DNA from: Nematopogon swammerdamellus
Lineage: Eukaryota > Arthropoda > Insecta > Lepidoptera > Adelidae
DNA length: 64,000 nt
NCBI GenBank assembly: GCA_946902875.1
Contig: OX336339.1
Coordinates: 24,087,349-24,151,348 of the forward strand
Reading direction: 5' to 3'
Notes under the pieces: generated by a model
What the model was told of the DNA's origin: nothing
Database searches by the model: none
The model's input: the letters and a program-made list of their open reading frames with translations, nothing else
Position numbers and translations under genes: made by a program
Shown here: piece after piece, positions 46,577 to 56,068 of the stretch
How the letters are laid out: every line of letters begins with the position of its first letter
Position numbering within the stretch: the stretch's first letter is position 1

Positions 46577-47751
46577 ATGGCGCTAAGTAATAATAAATTT
46601 GTTTTTCTGTGCATTGCGCTCGCGGTGCTGAGCGCGCCTGCGCTCGGCAAGTTCGGTCGCAGTGGTGGCGGGAGCCGCGGTGGTGGCGGGAGCCGCGGTG
46701 GAGGCGGCCACAGCTATGGAGGCTCTCATGGCTACCCCTCTTCTAGCACTGTCTTATCTGGCAGCGGAGGAAGATACGGAGGGAGTTCTGGTGGTTCCCA
46801 CGGATATCCTTCATCTAACATTGGCTTATCTGGCAGCGGAGGAAGATACGGAGGAAGTTCTATGGTTCCCACGGATATCCTTCTTCCAACACTGGCTTAT
46901 CTGGTAGTGGAGGAAGCTATGGCGGAGGACACGGAGGAAGTTCTAGTAGCTCCCACGGATATCCTTCTTCCAACACGGGCTTATCTGGTAGCGGACGAAG
47001 ATACGGAGGAAGTTCTAGTGGTTCGCACGGATATCCTTCTTCCATCACTGGCTTATCTGGCAGCGGAGGAAGCTATGGCGGAAGATTCGGAGGAAGTTCT
47101 AGTGGTTCCCACGGCTATCCTTCTTCCAACACGGGCTTATCTGGTAGCGGAGGGAGATATGGCGGAGGTTCCGGAGGAGGTTCCCACACCTATCCTTCAT
47201 CAAACACTGGTGTATCCGTCAACAGTCAAGTATCCAGCGGGAGCTACGGTGGAAGCTCCGGTGGAAGTTACGGTGGCTCCCACAGCTACCCATCGTCTAA
47301 TACCGGTCTTTCTGGTTCCGGCACTCCATACACACCACACCGATACGGGGGCAGCTCTCATCCTTACCAGCAGCAGCAGACTTACCAAACCGGTAGCGCC
47401 TACCACCCGACGGTGCACTACGTTCCCACCTACTACCATGCCCCGCAGACGGTGTACGTGACTGATTACCGCAACTCCAGCAGCCGATACGGAGATTTGC
47501 TCACCGGACTGGCGCTTTACAACATGGGTCGATCCAGTCACCACGACCATTACTATTATCACGACACGTACTCGCGCACCAGGTACCGAGACACCTACAC
47601 CGAGCCGACCAGGCCGGAAGACGAGGCCGCGTGCAACCTGCGGGTTCAAGAGCGGGGTCAAGTGTCACACCTGCGCATTCCCTGCGTGATCGTGTCCACG
47701 TTCGCGCCGAAAGTCAGCTCTACAGCCACCGTGGCTAGTGTGACCGCGGCC

Positions 47752-47910
47752 AATGTCACTGCTGCCAACTGCACGATGCGGGACGGTACGGCGGTGAACG
47801 GCACGGTCGTGAGCGGTACGCTCGTGAACGCTACTCTCGAGAACGGCAGGCTCGTCGGCGGTGCGCTCGTGAACGCCACACTAGCCAACGGCACGCCCGT
47901 GAACTGCACG
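47752..47910 (+). repeat. Five-residue repeat ladder with seven N-glycosylation sequons
   Basis: Within the host gene, 15-nt units encode a pattern close to T-x-x-N-G. It includes NVT, NCT, NGT, NAT, NAT, NGT and NCT, all canonical N-x-T sequons; one NGT is followed by Pro, which lowers glycosylation efficiency. Read with Leu/Val as the central residue and a small residue two before it, the units resemble the A-(D/N)-L-x-x pentapeptide-repeat consensus that folds as a right-handed beta-helix. That structural reading is inference. Confidence 0.7.
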
Positions 47911-47944
47911 GCGCTGAACTCTCTGATGCCGTCGGTGGATCCGC

Positions 47945-47957
47945 TGTCGGTGAAGGG
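47945..47957. repeat. Target-site duplication, left copy (13 bp)
   Basis: The 13 bases tgtcggtgaaggg are host coding sequence and are repeated exactly at 57438-57450 on the far side of the LINE. This fixes both ends of the insertion. Confidence 0.93.
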
Positions 47958-47968
47958 ACAGAGGGACG

Positions 47969-49240
47969 ATGGATACGAGCGGGAGAGCGAGTACGAGCGG
48001 GAGCGGAAGCAACCGAGCGAGCACGAGTTCTCCGAACTTGGTCGCGGGGGTTCGCGAAGCAGTTGCGGACCTCCGCGATCAGGTTTTAACTCTAGGTTCG
48101 ACTTCAACGAAGTTGAATAAAAAGGATGTGAAGGCGCTGATGGACGGCATTGCCGTCCTGACGGCCAAATTAGAGGAGGTCACGGACGAGAACGTGGCCT
48201 TAAGGGCAAGGCTGGAGGAGAGAGCCGCAATGGCGAGAGAGGCCGCAGTTCGAGAGGCGAGAGAAGCCGTCGACCGATGCGGCGCTGCTGCTGTTGTTGT
48301 CTCTAAAAGCCCTGTTGTTTCTAGCCCTGTAGCGACAACCTTTGCCGAGAGCGAAAGGCTGCAGAAGGCGCAAAACCCGGAGGAGACTGTGGAGAGTTGT
48401 ACATGGGCACAGGTCACTAAAAAAGTGAAACCAGCCAAAATGCCGGCAATGTCATGGCGATCCCAAAGGGTCGTAATGATAAAGCCGGCGGCGAGTACTG
48501 GTGCCTCTAGTCAGGCAACCAGAGAGGCAATAAAAAAGGCGATTGATCCCGTAAAAGACGGGATCCGTGTTCGTAATATTACGAACACGAAATCGGGGGC
48601 CGTAGTGGTGGAGGCGCAAGCCGAAACCGATGTCGCAAAGCTTTTGGCGAGCGAAGGACTGGCGAGAGCCGGTCTGGTAGCGGAAAAGCCAAGGCTAAGA
48701 AAGCCAAAAATGATCATATATAACGTCTCGAGCGATATGGAAGCCGAGGCGTTACGTAGGGCGATTTTTAGGCAAAATATGGAGGGGGAGGTCCAAGGGC
48801 TAACCGAGGACCACCTCAAAGAGGAAATGAAGCTATGCTTCAAAACAGGGCCGAAAGGCAAACAAACCTCACACTGGGTTGTAGAGACCAGTGTGAGAGT
48901 ACGCGAGTTTCTCAAAAAGAGAACTCGCGTCACTGTTGAGTGGAGCATTTGCGGAGTGTCCGACTACATAGTGGCCACAAGGTGTTTCAAATGCCAGGCC
49001 TTCGGACATGTGGCGAAATTTTGTAAGGAGCGTGCTCCCACCTGTGGCCACTGTGCAGAGGTAGGGCATGAGTTTGATAAGTGCCCTAAAAAGGCAGATA
49101 AAGAGGCGGCCAGATGTGGTAATTGCAAAGCTTTTAAAAAGCCGCACAACCACTCTGTCCGAGATAGCGACTGCCCTGTACATAAGCATGCATTAGAAAG
49201 GGAGTTGCGTAGGATTCAGTATTCTGATCCAAAAAACTAG
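47969..49240 (+). CDS. LINE ORF1, gag-like RNA-binding protein
   Basis: Uninterrupted 423-codon frame. The N-terminus is Ser-rich, followed by a likely coiled coil (about residues 50-110, many Ala/Glu/Arg heptads), a central RNA-recognition-like region, and three zinc knuckles near residues 339-402: CFKCQAFGHVAKFC, CGHCAEVGHEFDKC and a longer third one ending in CPVHKH. Such ORF1 proteins coat the LINE RNA in the ribonucleoprotein particle. The ATG at 47969 is the first in the element; because the 5' end of the LINE lies 11 bases upstream, the original N-terminus may be longer. It ends at TAG 49238-49240, overlapping the first codons of the ORF2 frame, which suggests coupled re-initiation for ORF2. 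Confidence 0.82.
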   Translation: MDTSGRASTSGSGSNRASTSSPNLVAGVREAVADLRDQVLTLGSTSTKLNKKDVKALMDGIAVLTAKLEEVTDENVALRARLEERAAMAREAAVREAREAVDRCGAAAVVVSKSPVVSSPVATTFAESERLQKAQNPEETVESCTWAQVTKKVKPAKMPAMSWRSQRVVMIKPAASTGASSQATREAIKKAIDPVKDGIRVRNITNTKSGAVVVEAQAETDVAKLLASEGLARAGLVAEKPRLRKPKMIIYNVSSDMEAEALRRAIFRQNMEGEVQGLTEDHLKEEMKLCFKTGPKGKQTSHWVVETSVRVREFLKKRTRVTVEWSICGVSDYIVATRCFKCQAFGHVAKFCKERAPTCGHCAEVGHEFDKCPKKADKEAARCGNCKAFKKPHNHSVRDSDCPVHKHALERELRRIQYSDPKN

Positions 49241-51268
49241 GTGGTGACGAGGGGTTCACGGATGAGGAGGAGGAGCCCGATAATAGGGCGCAAAGCGGGC
49301 CGCTGGAAATTAAACATTGTCTTAGGTTGGCCCAGCTTAATATGAACGGTGCACGCGCGATAGCGGCTGAAACGAGGGAGTATTGTTGCGGTAAATGTAT
49401 TGACATTTTGTTTGTGCAGGAGCCGTACAATATAGACAACAAAATAGCCGGATTTGCAATCAGGTCGCGAATTGTTACAGGTGGTGATCACCTGGAACAA
49501 AAGAAAGCAGGGATTGTAATTTTTAATAATGAGCTTGAGGTGTTGAGACTCTCGCAATTCAGCGACACACATTGCGTGTGCGCAGAGATTAGAACTAAGC
49601 TGGGTAATTTCTATGCGATTAGCGCTTACTTCCAATTCTGTATGCCAATAGAGATCCATTTGGATAAATTGGACAGAATACTGGAGCATCTCAGAGGGAG
49701 AGATGTTGTGATAGCATTATATGCGAATGCAAAATCGGTTCTTTGGCATAGTCGCCACACGGACGACAATGGCCGTAAACTTGATGATCTGATTGCGAAA
49801 CACAATCTCTTTGTGACAAACGAATTCGGTCAACCTGGGACATATTGTCACCATGGCGAGACGAATATCGATGTCACCCTATGCACGGAAAAGCTACTGG
49901 GTAAAATGCATAACTGGAAAGTTAATGTTGACGCAACCAGTAGTGACCATAGGCTCATTACATGGGATGTGACAAAAGAGGCAGTCGACCTGGCCGATAC
50001 CGTAGACCGGTATCAGCTAAAAAAGGCCGACTTGGAGAAATTTGATGTGTGTTTACAGGAGCGATGGGGTGACCTCGACCTGACCGGAAATGCTTGCATT
50101 GAAGGAAAGGTTGAGGCCATCACCAAAGCTATAGCGGACGCAGCCGATGCAAGCATTCCTAAAAAAAGGGTGCCTCTGCAAAAGAAGGCGGTCTGGTGGA
50201 ATGCAGAGTTAGCCGATAAAAAAGCGAATTTTATGGCGATCCGAAAGATCTATCTGGCAACAGATAGGTCCGATAGGGAAAGACTGCGAGAGGAGTATAC
50301 GAATGTCAGAAATGACTACTTCGACTCGATCAGTCACGCCAAATAATGTAGCTTTGAAAAATTCGTAACTGAGCACGGAAATGATGACCCATGGGGTCTA
50401 GTTTATAAATATCAGGCCGATAAACTCGGAAAGTCCGCTATATTAAGTTCACTTTCTTATGAAGGTGTAACGACGGACAACTGGGAGGAAACTTCTCGGC
50501 TCCTATTGGACCGGCTGCTTCCGGATGACGATCCCGAAAAAGATACGGCTCAGCAAAAAGATCTGAGAGACCGTATTAATGATTATGTGTCACCAGTAGG
50601 TGATGCTGAGCCGATCCGAGGGATCGATGTGGAGTTGGCTATCAGGTCAATCAAGGCGGGCAAAGCGCCCGGCCTTGATAACCTAAACGGTGAAATAATC
50701 ACCAAGGCCTGGCCGGTGGTAGGAGAGGCAGTCGTTGATTTGTTCAATGACTGCCTCGATAAAGGAGAGTATCCAATGTCCTGGAAGGAGAGTTCGGTTG
50801 TTATTATAGCGAAAGGGGGAGAGAGGGACCTTAGCGACCCAAAATCGTACCGACCAATTATGCTTTTACCTGTATTAGGAAAGATTTTTGAGAAGGTACT
50901 GGTCAATAAGGTCCTATGTAAGTTCGATGACCGCCTATCATCGAACCAGTATGGGTTTCGGCCGAGGGTATCAACGGAGGATGCCACGGTCGAACTGTAT
51001 AATCGAGTCGAAAACTCGAGCAGCAAATATGTTCTTGGCATATTTGTTGACATATCGGGGGCGTTCGATAACCTATGGTGGCCCAGTGTTATGGATTCAT
51101 TGCGTAAGCTTGATTGTCCCGGTAACGCCTATAAGCTCGTGAAGGATTATTTCAGTGGCCGAAAGGCCACTGTATGTTCGAAGTACGGGTCTGTGGCGAA
51201 ACTGGTGACTAAAGGCTGTCCGCAGGGATCCGTCTTTGGTCCTACCATATGGAACATCGTTTTCGATG
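49228..51268 (+). pseudogene. LINE ORF2, endonuclease and first part of reverse transcriptase
   Basis: The frame opens after a TGA at 49225 and has no ATG until 49342, so translation probably depends on re-initiation after ORF1. Endonuclease motifs LNMNGAR, FVQEPY and SDHRLITWD are visible. In the D-x-N motif the expected Asp is Tyr (LYANAKS, Tyr codon at 49720), which should abolish catalysis. One in-frame TAA at 50344 separates endonuclease from reverse transcriptase; reading resumes at once in the same frame. Reverse transcriptase motif A (FVDISGAFDNLWW) and motif B (GCPQGSVFGPT) are present. The frame is cut at 51268 by the BEL element and continues at 56065 in register, so that insertion caused no net frame change. 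Confidence 0.82.
51264..51268. repeat. BEL target-site duplication, left (cgatg)
   Basis: Five bases of LINE sequence, repeated at 56064-56068 immediately after the 3' LTR. Confidence 0.9.
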
Positions 51269-51949
51269 TGTGGACGACGGACTTAATATGTATATGGGTG
51301 ACGTGTGCACGACATGCTCTGCATGTCGCCCATAAGTGCAGTGTGTGAGTGTGAGTAAAAGACTTGAGCGAATTTGTGAACATTATCTAGAAAATAGACT
51401 AAGTCCGAGGGCGGTTCTGTTTAAGCGAGCGAGTTTGAAGTTACGCCTGCCCGGTGTAGCCGCCTGGCGGTTGTCATGGGAACCGCGCTCGGACAAAATG
51501 GCTCGAAAATGTAGAGAAGTTTTACCCTATATCTAGCTACTAAGGTTTAGTTGTAATTGATAATATAGTAGATATAGGCGTAGTTAAGATTTCTCTTTAA
51601 TGTAAATGGGTAGGAAAATAAACAGATAAGCTACTGGTGTTTCCTTTCGTGGCTTTGCCGCCCGCTCCTAGCGACGCTCCCCCCCCGCTCGCCCCGCAAC
51701 ATGCGGCGTCCGCGAGTGAGAGTGAGCATCTTGCCGCGCCGGGGCGCCACTGTGTACGCAAGGAATAAAAACGATCGCACCCCGGCGCGCGCGCCTTTTT
51801 TCAACGAAGACGAGCGAGCGGCAACAAGTACGGAAGGAGCAAGTGATTCTTAAAAGCAAAATCATCTTTCATTAAAAATATACAGTCCACAAGAAATCGA
51901 AGCGCCCTGCCAGGATACCGACCGACTATAGGCGGCCCTGAGGGTGACA
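51269..51949 (+). repeat. BEL 5' LTR
   Basis: Begins tgtggacgacgg and ends ggccctgagggtgaca. It carries a poly(A) signal AATAAA at 51764. The run of C near 51679 has eight bases, against seven in the 3' LTR; no other difference was seen by eye. Confidence 0.93.
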
Positions 51950-51952
51950 ATT

Positions 51953-51970
51953 TGGTCCTTGCGAGCCGGG
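51953..51970 (+). promoter_or_regulatory. BEL primer-binding site
   Basis: TGGTCCTTGCGAGCCGGG starts three bases after the 5' LTR. Its complement resembles the 3' end of an insect tRNA-Tyr with one extra base; the tRNA identity is from memory and unverified. Confidence 0.6.
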
Positions 51971-52239
51971 TCGTGATCTGCGAAGCTGAATTCGTTTGTT
52001 ACGTGCCGAGATCGTGACCTGCGAAGCTGAATAAAGAAGACATCAAGCCGTCCGTCGCGACTCGCCGCCCGTTGTTCGTCTGACCCCCTCACCATTCCGA
52101 CCATTCGTTTTCTTATCGGACGGAGCCCGCGTGCTCTAGAGAAGAGTTCACTTCGCGCGGCGGCCGATCTGTTATTGCATCGTCTCGCTCGGCGACACGC
52201 GACAATCGACCGCCTAGAAACATCCGCGCCGCGTTCATC

Positions 52240-55200
52240 ATGGTCAACACGCGCCAAGGAGCCAAGAACATCAACGAACCTCCACCATCGTCGTCCCGCC
52301 GCCTAAGAGAAGATTCAACCACAGAGGCTACTAACGACCCGGTCGCGACCGAGCCACATACGTCAGTGATGCCTCCCGGTGGAATCCTAGGACAGCCGCT
52401 AACGACGAGTGAAGATACGCGATCCGTGTTGTCAACAGTGCGCTCGCGGCGCACGACCTCATCGGTGCGGCGACGGCGCGCGGCGGCGCAACTCGCCGCG
52501 GCGGAGAGACTCGCGGAGATCGAGAAGAAGAAATTAGATATCGAGGAGGCGCTCGTTAGGAAAACATTGCAGCTAGAAATGGAAGATATCGACGAGTCGG
52601 AAGAAGAGAGGGACGAGGAAGTTGAAAAAAGCCAGGAACATGAGAACGTACGCTCCAGGACAACAGACTCTCGTGAGCAACCTCCGCCGGCTACGGATCC
52701 GCCAACGCAAGATGCAAGGAAGGAACCGACGACGGAGGCCGTGTCAGAAACCGCGCGGCAACGAGACAAGGCCGAGGACGGTGTACAGAGTACGGGTGCG
52801 AGCGAGACGGCACTACAACATCCGCCCGCGCAAACGGCAGAGAAAGGATCGACATTGGAGATCGATTCCGGTATCGCGCGGCGGCAAGAGAACGTCGTTA
52901 ATAATGCAGGAGTGAGCGAGATAGCGTTACTCGCACGTGAGCTTAAAGCTCTAGCGTCGACAAGCCGAGATCGGTGCTGCTCAGCCAAACTGCCCGATTT
53001 CTCGGGAGCGACCGCGGACTGGCTGGCGTTCCGGTCCGCCTATCAAGAGCAATGTCGTCGCTTCGATGCAATCGAGAACCTAGCACGCCTTCGCCGCAGC
53101 TTACACGGAGAGGCCAAAATGGTGGTCTCACACCAACTGCTCGCGGGCGGGGACCCGGATAGAGTTATGCAACTCCTAGAGAAAAAGTTCGGCCGAGATC
53201 AAGATATTGTGCAGTTTCAAATGCGTAGAATGCGCAACCTGCCGAACATAACGGACATTCCCCGCCAGCTAAATGATTTTGCTTGCACGATAGAGGATGT
53301 GGTGGCTACGCTACGCGCGCTAAATCAAGAAAAGTACCTACATAGCGTGGATGCAGTGCAAGTAATAAAAACGAAAATGAAGCCGCTCATGTCAAAATAT
53401 GCGGACTTTTATTACCCAAGGAGAGGCGAGAACACGCCGGAGCTAATAATACTGGCAGAGTTCCTTGAGCGTGAGAGTGATAAAATAGCAGCCGCTTGGG
53501 TTATAGAAACAAAGGACGTAGCGGCGAAGGACGGTGCGCGAGTACCTGCGAGCGGTGCCCCGACCGGCCGGCCCGCTGTTAAACAAATGGCTCACGCGGT
53601 CAACATGTGCGCGGCCTGCCCGCACTGCAGCTCGGCCGACCACTTGCTCGACGGATGTGGGAAGTACGCGGAGTTAACAATAGACGAGCGATGGGAGATT
53701 GCAAGAAATCTGCGGGCATGTTATAGATGTTTACGACTGGGACACCGAGCCGGCGTCTGTAGGACAAAGAAAAGGTGTAATGTGGCAGAATGCGGCCGGC
53801 GGCACAACACATTGTTGCATCAGAGTCAATCTACCGAGCCATTGCCGGCGGAAGAGAAGGACGCCTCGACGCCAGAAGAAAGCGCGACGTGTGCGGTCGG
53901 TAGCGACGACCGTGCCATGCTGGCGATTGTTCCTGTCACTATTTACGGGCCGTGCGGGCACGTCGCGACGTATGCGATGCTGGACAGCGGCGCGTCGACG
54001 TCACTCATCAAAACCGAGTTGGCGGATCGAGTCGGAGCAGTCGGAGTGGCACAAGAGCTCAGCTTGGCCGAGACGACGACGCAAGCGAAGCATCAGTCGA
54101 GGCGGATGAACCTCGAGATCGCCGGGCCGACTCACGTGAAATATAAGATGTTCGACGCATACACCGTAGATCAAATGGCGCTGCTACCGCAGTCAGCAAA
54201 GGACTACGGACACCTGCCACATCTAAAGGGACTTCCAATCAAGCCGTACGCCAATGTAACGCCGGAAATAATAATTGGAAGGAATAATTATCATTTAATC
54301 GCTGTGCTTGAGACAAGAATTTATGGATTGGGATATGAGCTGCCATCTGCGGAACGCACGCGCCTGGGTTGGGTGGTGTGTGGCCCGACCGGGGGGAGGA
54401 GCGGTACCGCACGCCGCGACGCGGCGGCGGTACATTTCGTCGGGCACGCATCGCCGGCCGACTTAGATGCGCTCGGCGTGCAGGCTGAAATTACGGACAG
54501 CGCCATCTCACTGCCGCCCGAGGAACTTGAAATTGAAAGAGCGACTCAAGAATGCGAAAGTACAATTGACGTCATAAAATCGACAGATGTCGTGCCCGCG
54601 CCCAAGCAAGAGCGATTTTCTAATTGGCGAAGCCGCCGACGAGACAAGGGCTTCATCCGCGTGAAAGAGCCGCGCCCACGTTTCAGTGGGGCCAAGAAGA
54701 GAAATAGGTACGGCGCGCTGTTTAGCTGGCTAGTAAGGCGCGCCATGCACGTCGAGGTCGCGGCGAGACTCACCACCGACACGGCCATCTCCGCCCTCTG
54801 GCGAATGAGAGTGCGGAGGGGCCCGCCTGCCGAAATCAACGGTGACAACGAGAAAACTGAGGGGCGCCGCCGTCGAGCTGCGCCGCGCCTGGGCGAAGCT
54901 CGACCTACAGCAGATCCGGACGTTCGCGCTCAACCGAGGCGTGAACTGGCGCTTCATACCACCGGGCGCTCCGTTCATGTGCGGAGCGTGGGAGCGCCTG
55001 GTGGGCTCCATCAAACGGGCGCTGAGCGCCACTCTCCACTAGCGAGCACCGACAGACGAGCTGCTCGCCACTCTGCTAGTCGTGGCCGAGCACACTGTCA
55101 ACGCTCGACTACTGATGCACGTGTCCGTGGATCCAGACAACCCAGAGACCACCCTTTGCTGGGGAGCTCGGCCGGGCTCCCGACGCCGGGCGCCTTCGAC

Positions 55201-55323
55201 GACGCTGACCTGCTGCGCCGCCGGCCGTGGCGTGCAGCGCAACGCCTTGCGCTCGACGGCTGGCCACGTCCGCGTCGCCGACGTCCGCACGATGGAGGGC
55301 GTGCTCCGCAGATCGGCGCATAA
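52240..55323 (+). CDS. BEL gag-protease polyprotein, truncated
   Basis: Frame of 1,027 codons from the ATG at 52240. The N-terminal 240 residues are charged, with Ser/Arg and Glu-rich coiled-coil stretches. A BEL/Pao gag region follows (about residues 249-420; LPDFSGATADWLAF is a hallmark). Next come Cys/His zinc-knuckle clusters (CPHCSSADHLLDGC and CYRCLRLGHRAGVC, about residues 456-510) and an aspartic protease with YAMLDSGAS (about residue 578; DSG in place of the commoner DTG). From about residue 720 the sequence no longer follows a normal pol order: reverse transcriptase and RNase H are absent and short integrase-like pieces appear (RAMHVEVA near 54740). Beyond about 54845 the frame is out of register with integrase, so the last 150 residues are mostly nonsense. 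Confidence 0.83.
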   Translation: MVNTRQGAKNINEPPPSSSRRLREDSTTEATNDPVATEPHTSVMPPGGILGQPLTTSEDTRSVLSTVRSRRTTSSVRRRRAAAQLAAAERLAEIEKKKLDIEEALVRKTLQLEMEDIDESEEERDEEVEKSQEHENVRSRTTDSREQPPPATDPPTQDARKEPTTEAVSETARQRDKAEDGVQSTGASETALQHPPAQTAEKGSTLEIDSGIARRQENVVNNAGVSEIALLARELKALASTSRDRCCSAKLPDFSGATADWLAFRSAYQEQCRRFDAIENLARLRRSLHGEAKMVVSHQLLAGGDPDRVMQLLEKKFGRDQDIVQFQMRRMRNLPNITDIPRQLNDFACTIEDVVATLRALNQEKYLHSVDAVQVIKTKMKPLMSKYADFYYPRRGENTPELIILAEFLERESDKIAAAWVIETKDVAAKDGARVPASGAPTGRPAVKQMAHAVNMCAACPHCSSADHLLDGCGKYAELTIDERWEIARNLRACYRCLRLGHRAGVCRTKKRCNVAECGRRHNTLLHQSQSTEPLPAEEKDASTPEESATCAVGSDDRAMLAIVPVTIYGPCGHVATYAMLDSGASTSLIKTELADRVGAVGVAQELSLAETTTQAKHQSRRMNLEIAGPTHVKYKMFDAYTVDQMALLPQSAKDYGHLPHLKGLPIKPYANVTPEIIIGRNNYHLIAVLETRIYGLGYELPSAERTRLGWVVCGPTGGRSGTARRDAAAVHFVGHASPADLDALGVQAEITDSAISLPPEELEIERATQECESTIDVIKSTDVVPAPKQERFSNWRSRRRDKGFIRVKEPRPRFSGAKKRNRYGALFSWLVRRAMHVEVAARLTTDTAISALWRMRVRRGPPAEINGDNEKTEGRRRRAAPRLGEARPTADPDVRAQPRRELALHTTGRSVHVRSVGAPGGLHQTGAERHSPLASTDRRAARHSASRGRAHCQRSTTDARVRGSRQPRDHPLLGSSAGLPTPGAFDDADLLRRRPWRAAQRLALDGWPRPRRRRPHDGGRAPQIGA

Positions 55324-55383
55324 GATCGTCCGTCTGCCGGTGGCAACAGTCGACAGCGATGCGCGAGTCGACCGGGGGGAGAA
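54720..55383 (+). pseudogene. BEL integrase remnant, frameshifted and with a stop
   Basis: Integrase-like sequence starts in the gag frame (RAMHVEVAARL). It moves to another frame near 54850 (LRGAAVELRRAWAKL, PPGAPFMCGAWERLVG), meets TAG at 55040, returns to the gag frame about 55155-55250 (LLGSSAGLPTPGAFDD), and ends in the second frame (HVRVADVRTMEGVLRR, about 55262-55383). At least three frame changes and one stop mean no integrase can be made. The order of pieces matches the C-terminal half of a BEL integrase. Confidence 0.75.
55374..55383 (+). promoter_or_regulatory. BEL polypurine tract
   Basis: ggggggagaa directly precedes the 3' LTR, the expected position of the plus-strand primer. 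Confidence 0.75.
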
Positions 55384-56063
55384 TGTGGACGACGGACTTA
55401 ATATGTATATGGGTGACGTGTGCACGACATGCTCTGCATGTCGCCCATAAGTGCAGTGTGTGAGTGTGAGTAAAAGACTTGAGCGAATTTGTGAACATTA
55501 TCTAGAAAATAGACTAAGTCCGAGGGCGGTTCTGTTTAAGCGAGCGAGTTTGAAGTTACGCCTGCCCGGTGTAGCCGCCTGGCGGTTGTCATGGGAACCG
55601 CGCTCGGACAAAATGGCTCGAAAATGTAGAGAAGTTTTACCCTATATCTAGCTACTAAGGTTTAGTTGTAATTGATAATATAGTAGATATAGGCGTAGTT
55701 AAGATTTCTCTTTAATGTAAATGGGTAGGAAAATAAACAGATAAGCTACTGGTGTTTCCTTTCGTGGCTTTGCCGCCCGCTCCTAGCGACGCTCCCCCCC
55801 GCTCGCCCCGCAACATGCGGCGTCCGCGAGTGAGAGTGAGCATCTTGCCGCGCCGGGGCGCCACTGTGTACGCAAGGAATAAAAACGATCGCACCCCGGC
55901 GCGCGCGCCTTTTTTCAACGAAGACGAGCGAGCGGCAACAAGTACGGAAGGAGCAAGTGATTCTTAAAAGCAAAATCATCTTTCATTAAAAATATACAGT
56001 CCACAAGAAATCGAAGCGCCCTGCCAGGATACCGACCGACTATAGGCGGCCCTGAGGGTGACA
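55384..56063 (+). repeat. BEL 3' LTR
   Basis: Matches the 5' LTR apart from a one-base shorter C-run. AATAAA is at 55878. The polypurine tract ends at its first base. Confidence 0.93.
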
Positions 56064-56068
56064 CGATG
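56064..56068. repeat. BEL target-site duplication, right (cgatg)
   Basis: Second copy of the 5 bp duplication. The LINE frame resumes in phase through it. Confidence 0.9.

Larger units (their letters stand above)
46577..47957 (+). pseudogene. 5' part of secreted Gly-rich, sequon-ladder protein; interrupted
   Basis: I do not recognise a named family. The ATG at 46577 opens a signal peptide (hydrophobic FVFLCIALAVL core, likely cleavage after ALG near residue 24). Eight units of about 24 residues follow, based on SHGYPSSNTGLSGSGG and RYGGSS (about 46723-47370). Then come a Tyr/His-rich stretch (47400-47620), a two-Cys segment (47630-47700), and five-residue repeats with seven NxT sequons (47752-47910). 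Near 46863 one base is missing relative to neighbouring units. The start frame shifts there into a different frame, while the native frame stays open from 46864 to the insertion. The coding sequence stops at the LINE junction inside the 13 bp duplication and resumes at 57451. The protein is probably extracellular and membrane-anchored; its role is unknown. It could be a cuticle, glue or prion-like surface protein. No intron is evident in this part. Confidence 0.8.
51269..56063 (+). mobile_element. BEL/Pao LTR retrotransposon, internally deleted
   Basis: The element has 681/680 bp LTRs with TG...CA ends, a 5 bp target-site duplication, a primer-binding site, a polypurine tract, and a gag-protease frame of the BEL/Pao type. 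The interior jumps from the region after the protease to integrase remnants, so reverse transcriptase and RNase H (about 1,000 residues in a complete relative, from general family knowledge) are missing. Near-identical LTRs imply a recent insertion; the damaged interior implies enzymes supplied by another copy. Confidence 0.88.

Noticed and set aside
51336..51536. 66-codon ORF duplicated at 55451-55651
   Set aside because: Both lie inside the LTRs and are duplicated with them; no family resemblance.
52113..52988. 291-codon antisense frame
   Set aside because: Shadow of the GC-rich gag frame.
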